In this document: positions 1 to 13,492 of the stretch, piece after piece | Position numbering within the stretch: position 1 is the stretch's first letter | Layout: every line of letters starts with the position of its first letter | DNA from: Lentinula raphanica | Taxonomy: Eukaryota > Basidiomycota > Agaricomycetes > Agaricales > Omphalotaceae | Reading direction: 5' to 3' | Assembly (NCBI GenBank): GCA_027919835.1 | Contig: JANVFP010000017.1 | Coordinates: 124,001 to 188,000, forward strand | Length of the DNA stretch: 64,000 nucleotides | Notes under the pieces: generated by a model | Databases searched by the model: none | What the model was told of the DNA's origin: nothing | Seen by the model: only the letters and a program-made list of their open reading frames with translations | Translations under genes and position numbers: made by a program

Positions 1-743
1 CGTTCTTCGAACATGCGAGTTCCGGCGGCTTCTTCGACCATACCGAGAATTTCTTGAGGTCGCATGTTGAGGACCTGTTACATGGTGTGAAATGTGATAT
101 TGTACCGCATGAAATATCTGTACCTTGGTGATTCTACCTTGCATAATGACAAAGTTGGGGTTGTTGATATTCAGCTGAACAGATTGGAATAAACTCTGCA
201 CGTCTTGTTGAGTGTGTTTATGCCCATTGATGAGATATTTCGATATGTTCGGAACACCAAACTACAACAAAGAAATGAGAATGCGCGTAGGAAAAAAGAA
301 CTACTGCGACATACCTGACGCGTAACTGTTATCTGTTTCCAGCTTTCATAGGCTATCGGGCTCTTCTCCTTGTCCGAATTATCGAATACGATAGTGACAC
401 TAGCCTTCGACACTCCAGCTTGGCCTCGTTTATAGATCAGATCCAGTTGGTTCGACGCGCGCATCTGGTGAAAGATCGTCATGTTACCGATATGAACAAT
501 GAAAGCAGATGAGGTCGTACCGTAGACATGTTCGTAAGTCCAAGAACAAAAGAGATAGCATCGAGGATGTTGGATTTCCCAGTGCCATTGAGACCAGTGA
601 TGGCGTTGAAAGAAGGGTCCCAGCCGGTAATCTGTGTTCTTACTGGATAGGATTTGAATCCTGTGAGAGATTGAGTTAGTCGACCAAGAAAGTGGCGGCA
701 TTGTGAATCTCTCACCTTCAATCACGAGCTCCTCGATCCTCAT
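1..743 (-). CDS. SMC2: Condensin subunit SMC2, N-terminal part (runs off the left edge)
   Basis: Encodes the N-terminal ATPase head of SMC2, the condensin ATPase that compacts mitotic chromosomes in the nucleus. The start is the ATG at 741-743 ([10 protein letters not shown]), followed by a tiny 28-nt first exon (716-743) with a GTGAG donor. The next exon reads [20 protein letters not shown] and the Walker A motif [14 protein letters not shown]2 proteins usually have GSGKS, so a Thr replaces Ser here. Further exons give [20 protein letters not shown], then [19 protein letters not shown], and at positions 1-80 [20 protein letters not shown]. All are hallmark SMC2 segments. At least four introns interrupt this part. 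Coiled coil, hinge and C-terminal head lie outside the window. No disruption is visible. The family call is very secure. Confidence 0.95.
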
Positions 744-1208
744 CGCGGTGGATGGCAGTGAAGATGTAGTTCAATGTTGGTACCAGTGGCACTGGTTGAA
801 GTTGAAGAGTGGTCCAAGAACGTGACGAACGCCATCGCGTGCTTAGCACGTGATACGTGCATCCTTTGTTCATCCATCATCATCGACTCATCGACTGCTC
901 TCCTGTGGCCAATTCCAAGCCCTAAACATCCGTCAACGACACATACAATGTCAATCCTTCGTTGAGGTGAAGATGTGTCTTTTTCGCTAAGCTCGACAAT
1001 CGTTTCTTCCAGGAAAAATGTTCGAAGAGTGCACAATTTCTTCCTTTCTCTCAATCGGGATCACTTGCACTGTGAGTACGCTTATAATTTTAAAGTCGAC
1101 TCTCACTCAGCTAATTCCCTGCGTTGAATCAGTCATGATCACCTCGAATCACAATTCAAAAGAACATGAGCCCTGGATTGGCATCGGAGGCGCTCTCGAA
1201 ACACTACA
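744..1208. other. Intergenic: SMC2 promoter side and 3' side of the O-methyltransferase gene
   Basis: Short open frames on both strands here lack any recognisable domain and look like chance. The stretch should contain the SMC2 promoter and the methyltransferase 3' UTR. I see no clear TATA box or repeat. Confidence 0.5.
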
Positions 1209-2106
1209 CTACTTTCGAATCGCGTACAAAAACCCGTCGAACCCCTTCTCACCCACAGTAGGAATGGTCGTTGCCTCTATCTCCCCCTTGCGACTATCTT
1301 CCTTCAGATCCGCCAAAAGCTTCCTAATCCCGACAGTGTTCTCATCGTTCACCGATTTATCGTGAACGTTCCCGTATCGTATCACGTTGTCGACAATCTG
1401 ACGTTACAAGGAGAGCAACCGTGATGAATATTAACACGGAAAGAGAGGACAGTATGGTTTTACTCACGATGACCCCTCCCTTCTTGACGAGACGCTTAGC
1501 CTCACGGAAATACTTTGGATAAGATTTCTTGTCGGCGTCAATGAATATCATATCGAATGGGACATCAGGCTTGAGGTTCGACATCGTTTCAGCTGCAGTT
1601 CCAACGATGACCTGACACTTGTCTTTGAACCCTGCTCGAGCGATGTTCTCTCTAGCTACCTGCCAGTGTAAAAGCAAGTCAGTACCTCCCCGTTCACATT
1701 TTGAATCCTAAAAAACCTCAGCGTATGTCTCGCTCAATTCTAGTGTCACTAGCTGTCCATCGTCCGGTATAGCTCTTGCCATCCAAATGGCTGAATATCT
1801 GCAAGCGTCACGAAACGTCAGTGGTCACCCGTTCATAGTAATAGTATCGAAGTTGACGACAGATCACACGTACCCTCCGAGAGTACCAACCTCCAGAACT
1901 CGCTTGACGCCCAAGCACTTGATCAATAGGTTCAAAAACTTTCCCTCTCCGGCGCTGACGGGCATATGAGCAGGAAGCCCATGGTTAACAGAGTTCTCGA
2001 GGATGAACTCCAATGTGTCTTCCTCGTGAATGAGGAATGAGTTCTGGTACTTCTCTGCCTCCGTCCATTCGACGATAGAGGAAGGTACGTTGGCTCGAGG
2101 ATCCAT
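1209..2106 (-). CDS. Cation-dependent SAM O-methyltransferase (caffeoyl-CoA/catechol OMT type)
   Basis: A class I SAM-dependent methyltransferase of the Methyltransf_3 family, about 230 residues, the usual length. It starts at the ATG at 2104-2106 (MDPRANVPSSIVEWTEAEKY) and stops at TAG 1209-1211. Four exons can be joined. Exon 1 ends in VKRVLEVGTLGG, exon 2 gives YSAIWMARAIPDDGQLVTLE (together the SAM-binding motif I). Exon 3 has VPFDMIFIDADKKSYPKYF, whose Asp is the expected metal ligand, then KKGGVIV. Exon 4 begins IVDNVIRYGNV and ends EKGFDGFLYAIRK. Such enzymes methylate catechol-type hydroxyls using a divalent cation; the substrate cannot be deduced. There is no signal peptide, so it is probably cytosolic. 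Introns have clean GT-AG ends. The family is secure, the substrate unknown. Confidence 0.9.
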
Positions 2107-2439
2107 AGGTATTCAAGTCGGTATACTGAATAAAGCTCGGGGCTGACGGAATGAGTTCAGAATGAAAGGTCTAAAGCACAATAATAGGTTGGTTTTTATA
2201 TCGTTAATCAGCCAACCCAACGTGTCCTCAATCTGTAACCGGTATAGAGATCGGTGAACCACTTCGACTAGCTGCGAAGATACGAGTATATAAGTGAGAA
2301 CGAAACCTGAGATCATCTCTGACCGCACCTTTAGTTTATATGGCATGAAGAACTGAAACGAGCTTGGCATTCTACCGGAGCTCCTGGACGCGTACCCGTA
2401 TGGTTGGGAATAGGTACACGGATACGGTTTGAAGCTAGC

Positions 2440-3905
2440 ACTTAGCTTCTACTGCCCTCCTTGAGATCGGGTCCTCACCGGTACGAGTTTCAATCCAATA
2501 TCCCGTTCGTGTTCGTCTCCGGGACCAGGAAAGGCGTGAGGAAAAGGAAGCGTTGATGTAATACCAGGTAATGCCATGGCCTTGTTTTCCTCGACCACGA
2601 GCTAATAGAGATGGGCCACGCGACTCGGGGCTATTTAGATTTGTATGAAAAGTTCGTTGGAGGTTTATATTTGGCTTCTTGTTGTTGTTGATCAGTCGCT
2701 GTGACCCCCTGTGACTGCACCTCATAGCCCGGTTGAGGGTAAGTGACAATCCCCATGTTTGAGTTTGTCTCGGTCATCTGCATGGAAATTTGGGAGCGAT
2801 CGAGTGAGTTCACGACGAAAACCAGTAGCAGAGCAGTCTGAGGAAGCTCAGTCCAACGTTTCGTCTGTGATGGTCTAAATCTCTGCATCGTATGAACCGG
2901 GTCTGACTCTGTGCTGAGTGACAGCCCATCGAGTCGTGAATCTGTAGTACGGAATATCGGGAGCGAAAGAGAGACACCGAACGGATGGAACCTAGTAGAT
3001 AGTATGCGATAGGATCAAACAGAATCAGAGCAGAATCTGATCAATGAGCGTTTGAAGCCGCGACAGTCGATGCAACGTCTTGTTGAATTAGTCTGCTCAA
3101 TCTCTGTATTGACTGCACCGTACAAGCCCCGTCCGTGGTAAGTGACAACCCACGTTCAAAGTTTATCCTGTTTCTGGAATCTGCATGGAATTTCAGGCGT
3201 TGCCTTTTGACTATCAGCCATCGTTTATCGTTCATTGACGAATAACAGACTGTTCAAAGTAGAGAAAGCAGAGCGTTCTCCAAGTCAAAAGCTTCATACA
3301 CAGTACAGGATCAGCTCCCCACCGGTACGAGTTTCAATCTAATATCCCGTTCATGTTGGTCTCCGGGACCAGGAGAAGCGTGAGGGAAAGCAAGCGTCCA
3401 TATAATACCATGGTCTTGTTTTCCTCGACCACGAGCTAATAGACATGGGCCACGCGACACGGGTCTATTCAGATCTGCGAAAAGTTCGTTGGAGAGTTAT
3501 ATTTGGCTGTCTTTCATCAGTTTCTGTGACCGCACCTTATAGCCCGGTTGATGGTAGGTGACAATCCATGTTCGAGTTTGTCTTGGCCTGTATGGACATT
3601 TGGAAGTAGGAAAAGTATGACCGTGAGGCTCAGTCGAACGTTTCGTCTGTAATGGTCTGACGCTGTGCTGAGTGACAGCCCCCATCGAGCCGTTAAATCT
3701 GTAGTATGGTATATCGGGAGCGAAAGAGAGACTCCGAACGGATGGAACCTAGTAGGTATGCGATAGGAACAAGTGGAATCAGAGCAGAATCTAGTATCGT
3801 ACAAGCCCCGTTGGTGGTAAGTGACAACCCATGTTGAGTGGTTGTATTAATCTGCATGGAATATCAGGCGTTGCCTTTGTCATCGTTCATTGACGAATGA
3901 AATGC
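2440..3905. repeat. Diverged direct duplication, about 0.6-0.8 kb per copy
   Basis: Segments near 2465-2660 and 3305-3500 share long near-identical blocks, for example 'ccggtacgagtttcaat' followed by 'atatcccgttc' and 'ctccgggaccagga'. Downstream blocks at about 2690-2990 and 3520-3760 also match ('gagcgaaagagagac', 'cgaacggatggaacct'). A third shared block is 3105-3250 versus 3790-3910 ('ggcgttgcctttt', 'gttcattgacgaat'). Many substitutions and indels separate the copies, so the duplication is old. No coding capacity, terminal inverted repeat or target-site duplication was seen. Confidence 0.75.
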
Positions 3906-4091
3906 TGTTCAAAGCGAACTTGAAGAATCCAAAGAAGAGAAAGCTGAACGTTCTTCGAGTCAATAGCTTCATACGGGATCAGCACCTGCCGATCTATCTG
4001 CCGATGTACCTTCAATATCCTCGAAAAGAACGTTTTCAGCCTCATCTCCACCGATATCTTGCCCCTTTTGAATGGCAAAATTACCCAACGT

Positions 4092-4322
4092 TACGGTAGC
4101 TGCAGTCTCCCTGGATATGATTCTCGTATCTGAGCAACCAACGCTGAGCAAGCGAGAATTCATCGGCGCGAGTAGAACCAGGTAGAACCTCCAAACATAT
4201 GCAATCGCCCTTCGACACAGCTGCAGTTGCCTTGAATATAATCCTCGTATAACATCGAACGCCGAGAAAACAAGAACTCATCCAGTCGGAGTAAGTAGAA
4301 CATCGACTCATATGCAATCACC
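4092..4322. repeat. Two-copy diverged repeat, about 115 bp each
   Basis: 4092-4207 and 4211-4322 resemble each other: both carry a 'ctcgtat' block, then 'aacgccgag'-like and 'gagtaagtagaac'-like blocks, and end in 'catatgcaatc'. The function is unknown and similarity is partial. Confidence 0.45.
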
Positions 4323-4893
4323 TTAGGACACGAGTTGTGAGAAGAGGGTCATCCAGTGAATTCAGCTGTAGCAACCGGACTCAGTACAAATTCACGGGTA
4401 ATAGTGCGAAGATATTGCTACTTGCTACTTCCCTTTGTATTGATGAGAGTTCAAACGTTCAAGACTGAGAGTGAGAGCAAGAGAAAAGATTGGCACTGTG
4501 TTATGAAGAAAGCGAGTTGCCTCGAAGGCGTTGTACAGCTATTAGTGTAGAAAACAAATGTTGCTCTTGAATTTTGAGATGGCGGTTGTTGTCCAAGATG
4601 GCGCAACGTGAGAAAATCGTCAAAATCGATCATAATGATGCGCCTATCATACTGCGGCAGAATAGCGGCAAGGTGAGAGGTTCAAAGGTTTGCTTGAATT
4701 CCTTTCGGGGAAGCTTCTGCCTTTGTACTTCCATCTCTCACAACAGTTTACAACATATCCTTCAAGCCCCCTGGTGTCCAGCGTCCTTGTACTCTGTGTC
4801 CTTTGTGCCTGATTAGGGTCCCACTTGGACTATCTAAGCCCTTCAAAGTTCGAACAACGGTCCACAATTCGACCCATACCCACAATCATCATC

Positions 4894-6469
4894 ATGCATC
4901 TCTCGAAACTCCCTCTAGAAATCCTGGATTCTATTTTATCAGAGATAGATGATCACGATGATCTCATCGCACTCGCCCTCTCTTCCAAAGACCTCCACCG
5001 CATTGTCATTCCTCGACATAGCGAATACCGCGTGCTACGTATCCGCCACCGGTTTCCTGCCCTATGGGCACACCTTGCCCTGCGTGCGGATCTCAGTCGG
5101 AATCTGAGAGAAATACAGATTACTCAGAGGGATAATCAGGCTCTTATCGAGCGTTATCCAACGACACCGGTATCCTCTTATCAGGCAAATGCTCATGGTA
5201 TGGTTGACTCTCCTGATCCACACCAAGAAGAACGCGAACGCGTCAGGAACCTCCTCGTCGTGATGGAGCATACTCAGCGATTGAAGGCCTTTCACTGGGA
5301 CTTTCGGCATAGCATTGGGACGTTATTCCCAGAGCAGGAGCTGCAGCTTTTGGCAAGCCTCAGCCGAATCTCTGAGCTTCGGACGCTTGTGCTCGCTGGA
5401 GAGTTGAGGTGTGTGCCTTTGGCGCAGTTTCAGATGGTATGTAGTCGCTATATTTGTGACTTGTCGTCGTTAAGTACGGTCTCGACTGACAAGCCATAAC
5501 GCCGGTAGGCTTGGAACATGCCTCATCTACAGGATCTCACACTGATGGGAAACGTATGGACTTCATTGGCTACGGCGAGGTCCTTGAAACATGTGTTAAA
5601 GCAATGCACGCAACTTCGGGTACAGTACAGTCATTGGTACTCGAGAAATAAAGAAGTTCTAATATTCCCTCTAGCGGCTCCAGATTCCAATGGACGCAAC
5701 AGGCCTCGGCGACCTCATCATCCCCACCCTCCGAGACCTCTCCCTCTTCCTCCAATCCGGCACCACCTCCGCCCAGATCAAACAATGGAACGTCTTCCTC
5801 GAGAACCATCCCCTCCTCGAAGACCTCTGGTGTAACCCCTCCTCGACGCTGGTTTTACCGCGAAACGGGCTGAGGAAGCTCAAGAGGCTTTCGGTGGAGA
5901 CGAAGTTTTTAGACTCGTTTGAAGGCGCTGAACATGTTCCGGAGTCACTCGAATGTCTACAGTGTGACAGCTTTCGGTTTTTCACCGGGGTAGGGTCGCC
6001 CGGTTGCTACAGTCTAGCCAAGTTGAAGAAGTTGTATTTGTTGAGCGTGGCGGATGAGGATGAGCTGCAGATGATCGCTGCGAGCTGTCCTGCGCTAACG
6101 TGGCTACACATAAACGGCGGCCCTCCATTCGACCTAGTGAGTTCTCTAGTCTTTCTTATCAAATCCCCACCCAAACAAAACTCACAATCCTCATCTTCCC
6201 AGAACGTCTGGCTCAACTTCCTTTCCTCCTTTCCTGATCTCGAAGTCTTTCGAGGTCCTGGAATTTGGAAGTCTGTCCATGACGACTTGCAAAGGATGCA
6301 CGCGGCCATTGCGGCCCTTGTACAACGATGTCCGGAGCTTCGGGAGTTGGATCATCAGAGCAAGCACGAAAAACGAGGAAAGAAACACAGAATCGTGATT
6401 GTTAAGGAGGAGGCGGAGGATGGGAGTATGCATGTGAGGTATGAGGTGGAACGGGTGTATAAGAGGTGA
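4894..6469 (+). CDS. F-box protein with leucine-rich-repeat-like C-terminal part
   Basis: The start at 4894 gives MHLSKLPLEILDSILSEIDD followed by LIALALSSKDLHRIVIPR, a typical fungal F-box at residues 2-40. F-box proteins bind Skp1 and act as substrate receptors of SCF ubiquitin ligases. The rest is Leu-rich with loosely repeated segments (LQDLTLMGN, LKKLYLLSV, CPALTWLHI), suggesting an LRR-like solenoid. Exon 1 ends at 5436 with a GTATGT donor; exon 2 is 5509-5619; exon 3 begins at 5675 or 5684, both in frame. A 66-nt GTGAGT...CAG segment (6137-6202) keeps frame whether removed or retained. The stop used here is TGA 6467-6469, but AG|GTGAGT at 6464-6471 could be a donor to an acceptor near 6550, giving a tail of about a dozen residues. 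The family is clear, the substrate unknown. Confidence 0.8.
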
Positions 6470-7089
6470 GTCATGATCATGGACGTCTCGGCTCTCGTTG
6501 GAGGACGGGAGAAGGATCATGTTCTGATATACCATGGATGTGTTTGCAGGGAAAGCATTTATCTGATGGACTATGCGTTCGCATGAGGATACTGAAGTGG
6601 TGTATTTTTGGGGCTGGGTTTTGGTTGTTGATGATGATGGTTTATGAAAGCTTACGCATTATGCTTGCAGCTTGAAGCTCGAAGGACTACTTGCTCTGGT
6701 GTACTTCAAACAACTGTAACTGAGATCATGTAAGTACACTGTACATACCACCGTTTTTGATTGTTTTTGGCCTGGGTTTTGGGTATTGATGATAATTGTT
6801 CATGAAAACTTACGCTAGAATCTCGAAGGACTACTGTAAATCAACAGTAGGATCGTTGTATGTACAATGTACAATCGCATACCCTGTGTATACCAGCGTA
6901 TTTGGATGCCATTGACACAAGCGCCCGTGCGCGCCTTGAACACATTCCGCCTTTTCCGGTGACCGGTCACTTCCTGTCACTGAGCTGACATCTCAGGACA
7001 TCCCATCTCATACTCATCCTCCAAAGCATTCAAGCAATTGATTCTGATTCTTGACCAATTGGCCAACTCAGAACATCGTTCTATGCGCG
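6470..7089. other. Intergenic, with a local ~150-bp duplication
   Basis: Contains the F-box gene 3' region and the TBC gene promoter. Blocks at about 6607-6690 and 6758-6838 repeat ('ctgggttttgg', 'ttgatgat', 'catgaaa', 'cttacgc', 'tcgaaggacta'), indicating a local duplication with divergence. No gene is seen. Confidence 0.5.
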
Positions 7090-10000
7090 ATGTCTACCAT
7101 CTCTACGGCTCTCAGAAACTTCAAGGAGCCTACTAAGGAGCAAATCACCCAAAACTTCTTCTCCTTACCCTCTATACCTACCACAACCACAATTACCCCA
7201 ACCACTAAAGATGGCAAAGGCGCGGATGAAGAGGTAGAGAAGATGGATATCAATGCAGTGTTGAGCTTGGGTATAGAGGGTGAAGAGGAATCCTACGTGA
7301 GCTCTCTCGAGTCTCTGTCGTACTCGAACATTCTTGGGACGTAGCTCTGATACCTCCAGTCTAGGCTGGCAAACTCTACCTCATGGCTCCGTACCTGGCG
7401 TTCTCCTCTCTCGATAAGAAATCCGTTCGGTTCACTATACCGTTGTCGACGATACGCCGTGTGGAACGTCTGAATGCCCGTGCGGGGATTTATGCACTTA
7501 GTTTGGCTCTCTGGCACGGAGGAAAGATCGTACGCGAATCTCGTCTTCGACATATCATTCACTCACTCGAGACAATTCTCAGATCGTCCAACTAACATCG
7601 CTCAGACCCACAGCAGATCTCTTCTGTGCTCTTCTTCGGGATGCGCTGAAGATAGAACTCCAGCGTGGCAGGATGAAAACAGTCAAGGGATTCGTCAAGA
7701 CGTGTTACTCGGAAGTCCTCGTATCAGACTCTGCTCCGACTCCTAGTGATGAGAAAGACGAGGCTCATGCGAACGAGGCGTCAGAGTCGTCGTACCATGG
7801 TGGTCTTGGTCTTCGATTCAAGTTTCCTGGTGACCCTAAGAAGTGAGTCAATGCGATTTGATCCTGTGGGGAGCGGATGCCGAAGATACCTATAGGCTTC
7901 GGGAAGCTTCCAAGATCAAGCTCTGGACGACATATCTGAAAAGTGAGTCTGCTTTCTCTTTCTACTTTCCAACTGTTCACCTACCATCGTACTTCCTAGC
8001 ACACGGACGAAACCTCACTCTCCTCCGATACCCACAATGCACGCGTCTCGTCCAAGTCGGGCTCCCCAATCGATTGCGAGGAGAAATGTGGGAGACTCTC
8101 TCTGGTTCACTGTTCCTTCGTTATTCGAATCCGGGCCTATACGAGCAACTGTTGGAGCAAAACACGGGCAGGACCACGACAAGTACAGAGGACATTGAGA
8201 AGGACCTCCATCGTAGCTTACCGGAGTATGCTGGGTACCAGTCTGAGGAGGGGATTAGCGCGCTGAGGAGAGTGCTTCAGGCGTATTCGTTCAAGAATCC
8301 AGAGTTGGGTTATTGCCAGGTTCGTTGTTGATTGTGAATGTGTAGTAAGTACTCTGACCTTCCCATCGTATATAGGCCATGAACATCCTTGCTGCAGCCA
8401 TTCTGATGTATGCGGATTAGGAAGCGTTGATCTATGCGTGAAGCTGACCATGGCACTTTGCCGCAGATACATGTCCGAAGAACAAGCGTTTTGGCTTCTT
8501 GAAGTCCTTTGTGATAGGCTATTGCCTGGATACTATGCGTATGTCTGTTTCCCGTAAGCCTGTTTCAGTCCGTTCATCTCATTCTCATATCATAGACCCT
8601 CCATGCACGGAACTCTTCTCGACCAGCGCGTCTTCGAGTCACTCGTGCAACGATGTTTGCCCATTATCCACGATCATTTCCAAGCCGTCGATGTACAGCT
8701 CTCCGTCGCCTCTCTACCTTGGTTCCTCAGTCTGTTCGTGTGTCGTTCCCTCCGACGGTCTTTTACTCATTTTGCCTTCCGTTTAGATTTATAAATTCTA
8801 TGCCAATGGTCTTTGCTTTCCGAATCGTCGATTGCTTTTTCTGTATGGGTCCGAAGGTGTTGTTCCAAGTAGGGTGAGTCGTGCTTACTTGTATCCAATG
8901 ACCTTTTTGCTCAGTCTTGTCTAGTTTAGGTTAGTCCGACTTTGCTACGACTTGTGCTCACTGGACTCACCTTCCTTAAGCTATCCTCAAAATCAACGGG
9001 GAGAAACTACTACAGATACAAGATGATGGGGGCTTCTTGAAGTATGTGCTTCGGTGTTACTTGTATTCTGGTCAAACCTGATCAATCCCTTTCCCCAGTC
9101 TCATGCGTGACTACTTCGCCTCCCTAGGCGACTCAGCCCATCCACACTCCACCGACCCCCGGGCGCGCGCAATCACCCGATTCCAAGAACTCCTCCTCGT
9201 CTCTTTCCGCGAATTCTCCGTCATCACCGACGACCTCATTCTCTCCGAACGAAAACGGTTCCGCAACGAAATCATCACCAGCATCGAAACGTTCTCCAAA
9301 CGCTCCGCTGTCCGAAACTTGCGCAGCTTGGGCCGGTTCTCGAAAGAGCAGGCGGGGTTGGTATATGATGCGTTGTATCAGGCGATGTGTGTTATTCCCC
9401 CTCCTCCGGCGCAGTTGCCTCCTCCGTCGTTGATCCAGGAAGGGTTGGAAGAGAAACCGGAGACGAGGATTCAGTTGAGGACGTTTCAGTATTTCCTTAG
9501 TGAGATTGCTACATGGGCTCGGGATGAGAAGATTGTCAGTAATGGATTCCAGGTGGGTACCTCTTTCATCTTTTTGCCTGTCGCATATGAGCTGAAAGCG
9601 TAAATTTCAGCAACGGGTTGACAGGGATGTCGCAGAGCATGAGTTCATCGACCGGCTCTTTTTCTTCTGGGACACTTCTTGTTGTGGTGCACTTTCATTC
9701 CAAGTAAGGCTCGTTCGTTCAACGACTGCATCTGCTGACATCAATACGTATACGTATCAGGATCTGGTATCCGGCTTAGACGGAGTCATGTTCAACGATT
9801 TGATGGAAAACATTGAATGGTTTTTCAACCTGCATGACAAGAACAAAGACGGATTCTTGACCAAGGATGAAGTCTTGACTGTCTCTGAGTCTTTCTTGGT
9901 ACGTTTGTCATTTGGAGTAGTGACTTTTCCAGCTGAATTGAAATCTCCTTGTGGATCTAGTTCATTTTCAGATTCGAAGTGGGAGATGCCTATCTTGGCG

Positions 10001-11029
10001 CTGTCAGTCGTTTCATGACGAACGCTTTTGAGTACGGGGATGCTCTCTTGGCAGATGGGGATCAGCACAAGGAGGTTGTGGAAGGCGATGAACCCCGTTC
10101 GCCGTTACCGCTGCCTTCTAATCAGCCATACCTGAATCTCGCAACGTTGGTGCACCCTTTTCGTATATGGGTCCACGACTGACGGTTCTTTGCAGGTTCC
10201 GTATGGTTGTGCTTGCAGACGAAATCCTGGAATCCTTCTTCGAGACGGATCTCTCAGCCTCTTTCCGTTTGGACCCGGTGACTGAACTCGAACTTCCACC
10301 GTCGAGTAGTGGCCTTTTGGGCGAGTTCTGGTCCAGTATAGCTACCGATAGTAACAAGAAGATGTTCAACATGTTCACTGACGAGATTGGTAAAACTATC
10401 GGAAAGCACCAGGTAAGATGACCGATATTTTATCTGTAGTGTCGTCACTAACAATGTGCTGTCTAGGTCGTTCATCGTCCCTCCATTGGCCGATACAAGA
10501 CTCTGGAAGAACCGAAGGCTCGCGAGTCGTTACTTACTCCCAGCATGCGACATTCCACTTCGAAGTCAAGTCTTCGCTCAACCCCGAGCTCATCATCGTT
10601 ACGCCCTTCAACACCATCACAATCTCTTACCGTCAAGGTGCCATCCTCGATAGCAACCTCAAAGGAACCAGTCAGCGCCGTTGGATACTCGCCAATGGTT
10701 CAGGCGGCAAATGCCGCGCTTCTTTCGCGTCCGGCGTTCACAATTGACGACTCAAAGGACGAAGATGAAGATGCGGAAGATGATACGGAAGTAGATGATC
10801 ATGACGATCAGGTCATGGACGAGGTAAAATTCCCGTTCCCGTTAAACGTGCACAACGTCCTTGTTAACTCGTTTACTTAGGTCGATGCCTTCCTCGAGGC
10901 TCATGATTCGGGTTTGACCGATGCAGATAAGGAAGTAGCGAAGGGTAAGCGATCTAGTGCGCATTTACGCTGAAGGGTAGTTCACTGACGTGGACCCCAG
11001 ATTTATTAAATGCAGAACCCGTCAAATGA
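7090..11029 (+). CDS. GRAM-TBC-EF-hand Rab GTPase-activating protein (Gyp2 / TBC1D8-9 type)
   Basis: A large multi-exon protein that would stimulate GTP hydrolysis by a Rab in membrane traffic. Order of parts: a variable N-terminus ([18 protein letters not shown]), a GRAM-like segment ([15 protein letters not shown], then [18 protein letters not shown]), then the TBC domain. The TBC domain shows [23 protein letters not shown] (catalytic Arg-finger region), [11 protein letters not shown] (Gln finger), [16 protein letters not shown] and [11 protein letters not shown]-terminally a canonical EF-hand loop, [12 protein letters not shown], lies near 9835-9870, followed by a Ser-rich and acidic tail. 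The end is spliced: GCGAAGG|GTAAGC joins to give DLLNAEPVK and TGA 11027-11029. About a dozen short introns. The ATG at 7090 is the best start seen, but related proteins often begin further upstream, so the N-terminus is uncertain. Confidence 0.88.
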
Positions 11030-11330
11030 TAGTAAATACTAAAGTGATCGATTAGAAACACCAAATCTCCAACATCGCGGTCTCCAGTTGTCCTTTTTTC
11101 CCTTCATCGTCGTATGATTTATCCCATCCTGGAAAGTTTAAAGTGCCTGACACTCATGAGGTCGACAATCTCTACAAGAAAGATTATTAATTATTACTAA
11201 AGACATTTGTTGCGTTGCGGATACATGGATATCAGGAAGATACAAACGAAATACAGGTCGCGGCGAATAATGGATATAGAAAGTTAGAAGGCGGGGTTCC
11301 AAAAATAAGTACTGGTGCTAGCTGCTCGTA

Positions 11331-12864
<1,534 letters not shown>

Positions 12865-13492
12865 TAGAAAAAAGGTGGCGCAAGGCGAAATGGCTTGTCA
12901 AGAAAAGGAATAATTTTTTTTGATTGTCATTGACAGGTCGAAATAACAAGGACAAACAGGCGCATCAGTACCCAAATAAGGAAATCCTGGTCCAAACCAT
13001 TGGACAATCTGTTTTAGCGTCACGGTTGAACGACATCGTTACGAACCTGAGCGAGCTGTCTTGGGGACAGTGGAGACCCGTACCCTGACCCCCCTTCCTA
13101 CTATTTTATCCTAAGGCTTGATCTTCAGACTTCATATACCTCAAAATGGTCAAGCGTCCTCTAGCCTCTCGTAAACTCGTCTGTTTTCTTCAGTGACCTT
13201 TTACGCCGAACAGATCTCTATAGAGAACAAGGTCGTGTTGGCCTGACATCCGCGTCTAGTTTCATGCTCTACAGCAGTTTGTATTGACGACATTGCCGTT
13301 CCAAATTGCCAAATCCGTCCTAAGGATCTACATTTGACGGAACCGAGCCCATTGAATCCTACGTGCATGCATTCAACCTGATCTCGATATTCGACCGCAG
13401 ATAAAACCACCCCAGATTATAATAAAAGAAAATCGATTTTTTTTCGCTCTCAACACTCAACCCCCCCTTGTGGACTGCGCCTCATTTTCGTC
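12865..13492. promoter_or_regulatory. Divergent promoter region between SWD3 and the TEA-domain gene
   Basis: About 630 bp separate two genes transcribed outward. No convincing TATA box was seen. A run of eight T's lies near 13437-13444 and a C7 run near 13461-13467, both close to the TEA gene start. No ORF with a domain is present. Confidence 0.5.

Larger units (their letters stand above)
2107..4893. other. Long non-coding interval with old repeats
   Basis: No ORF here carries a recognisable domain. The interval contains the methyltransferase promoter side, a diverged direct duplication (about 2440-3235 and 3300-3905) and a second, smaller duplicated unit (4092-4322). A short frame beginning at 4598 (MAQREKIVKIDHNDAPII) is too short and unsupported to call a gene. 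The right end should hold the F-box gene promoter. Confidence 0.5.

Noticed and set aside
740..1054. Minus-strand 104-codon frame upstream of SMC2
   Set aside because: No domain, composition typical of chance, overlaps the SMC2 promoter.
1018..1365. Plus-strand 115-codon frame
   Set aside because: Antisense to the last exon of the O-methyltransferase, which has a clear family match.
4353..4816. Possible short genes upstream of the F-box gene
   Set aside because: Frames are short, lack domains and have no paralogue in the window.
5518..5835. Plus-strand Pro/Arg/His-rich frame inside the F-box gene
   Set aside because: Alternative frame over an intron and exon 3; the F-box/LRR frame explains the sequence.
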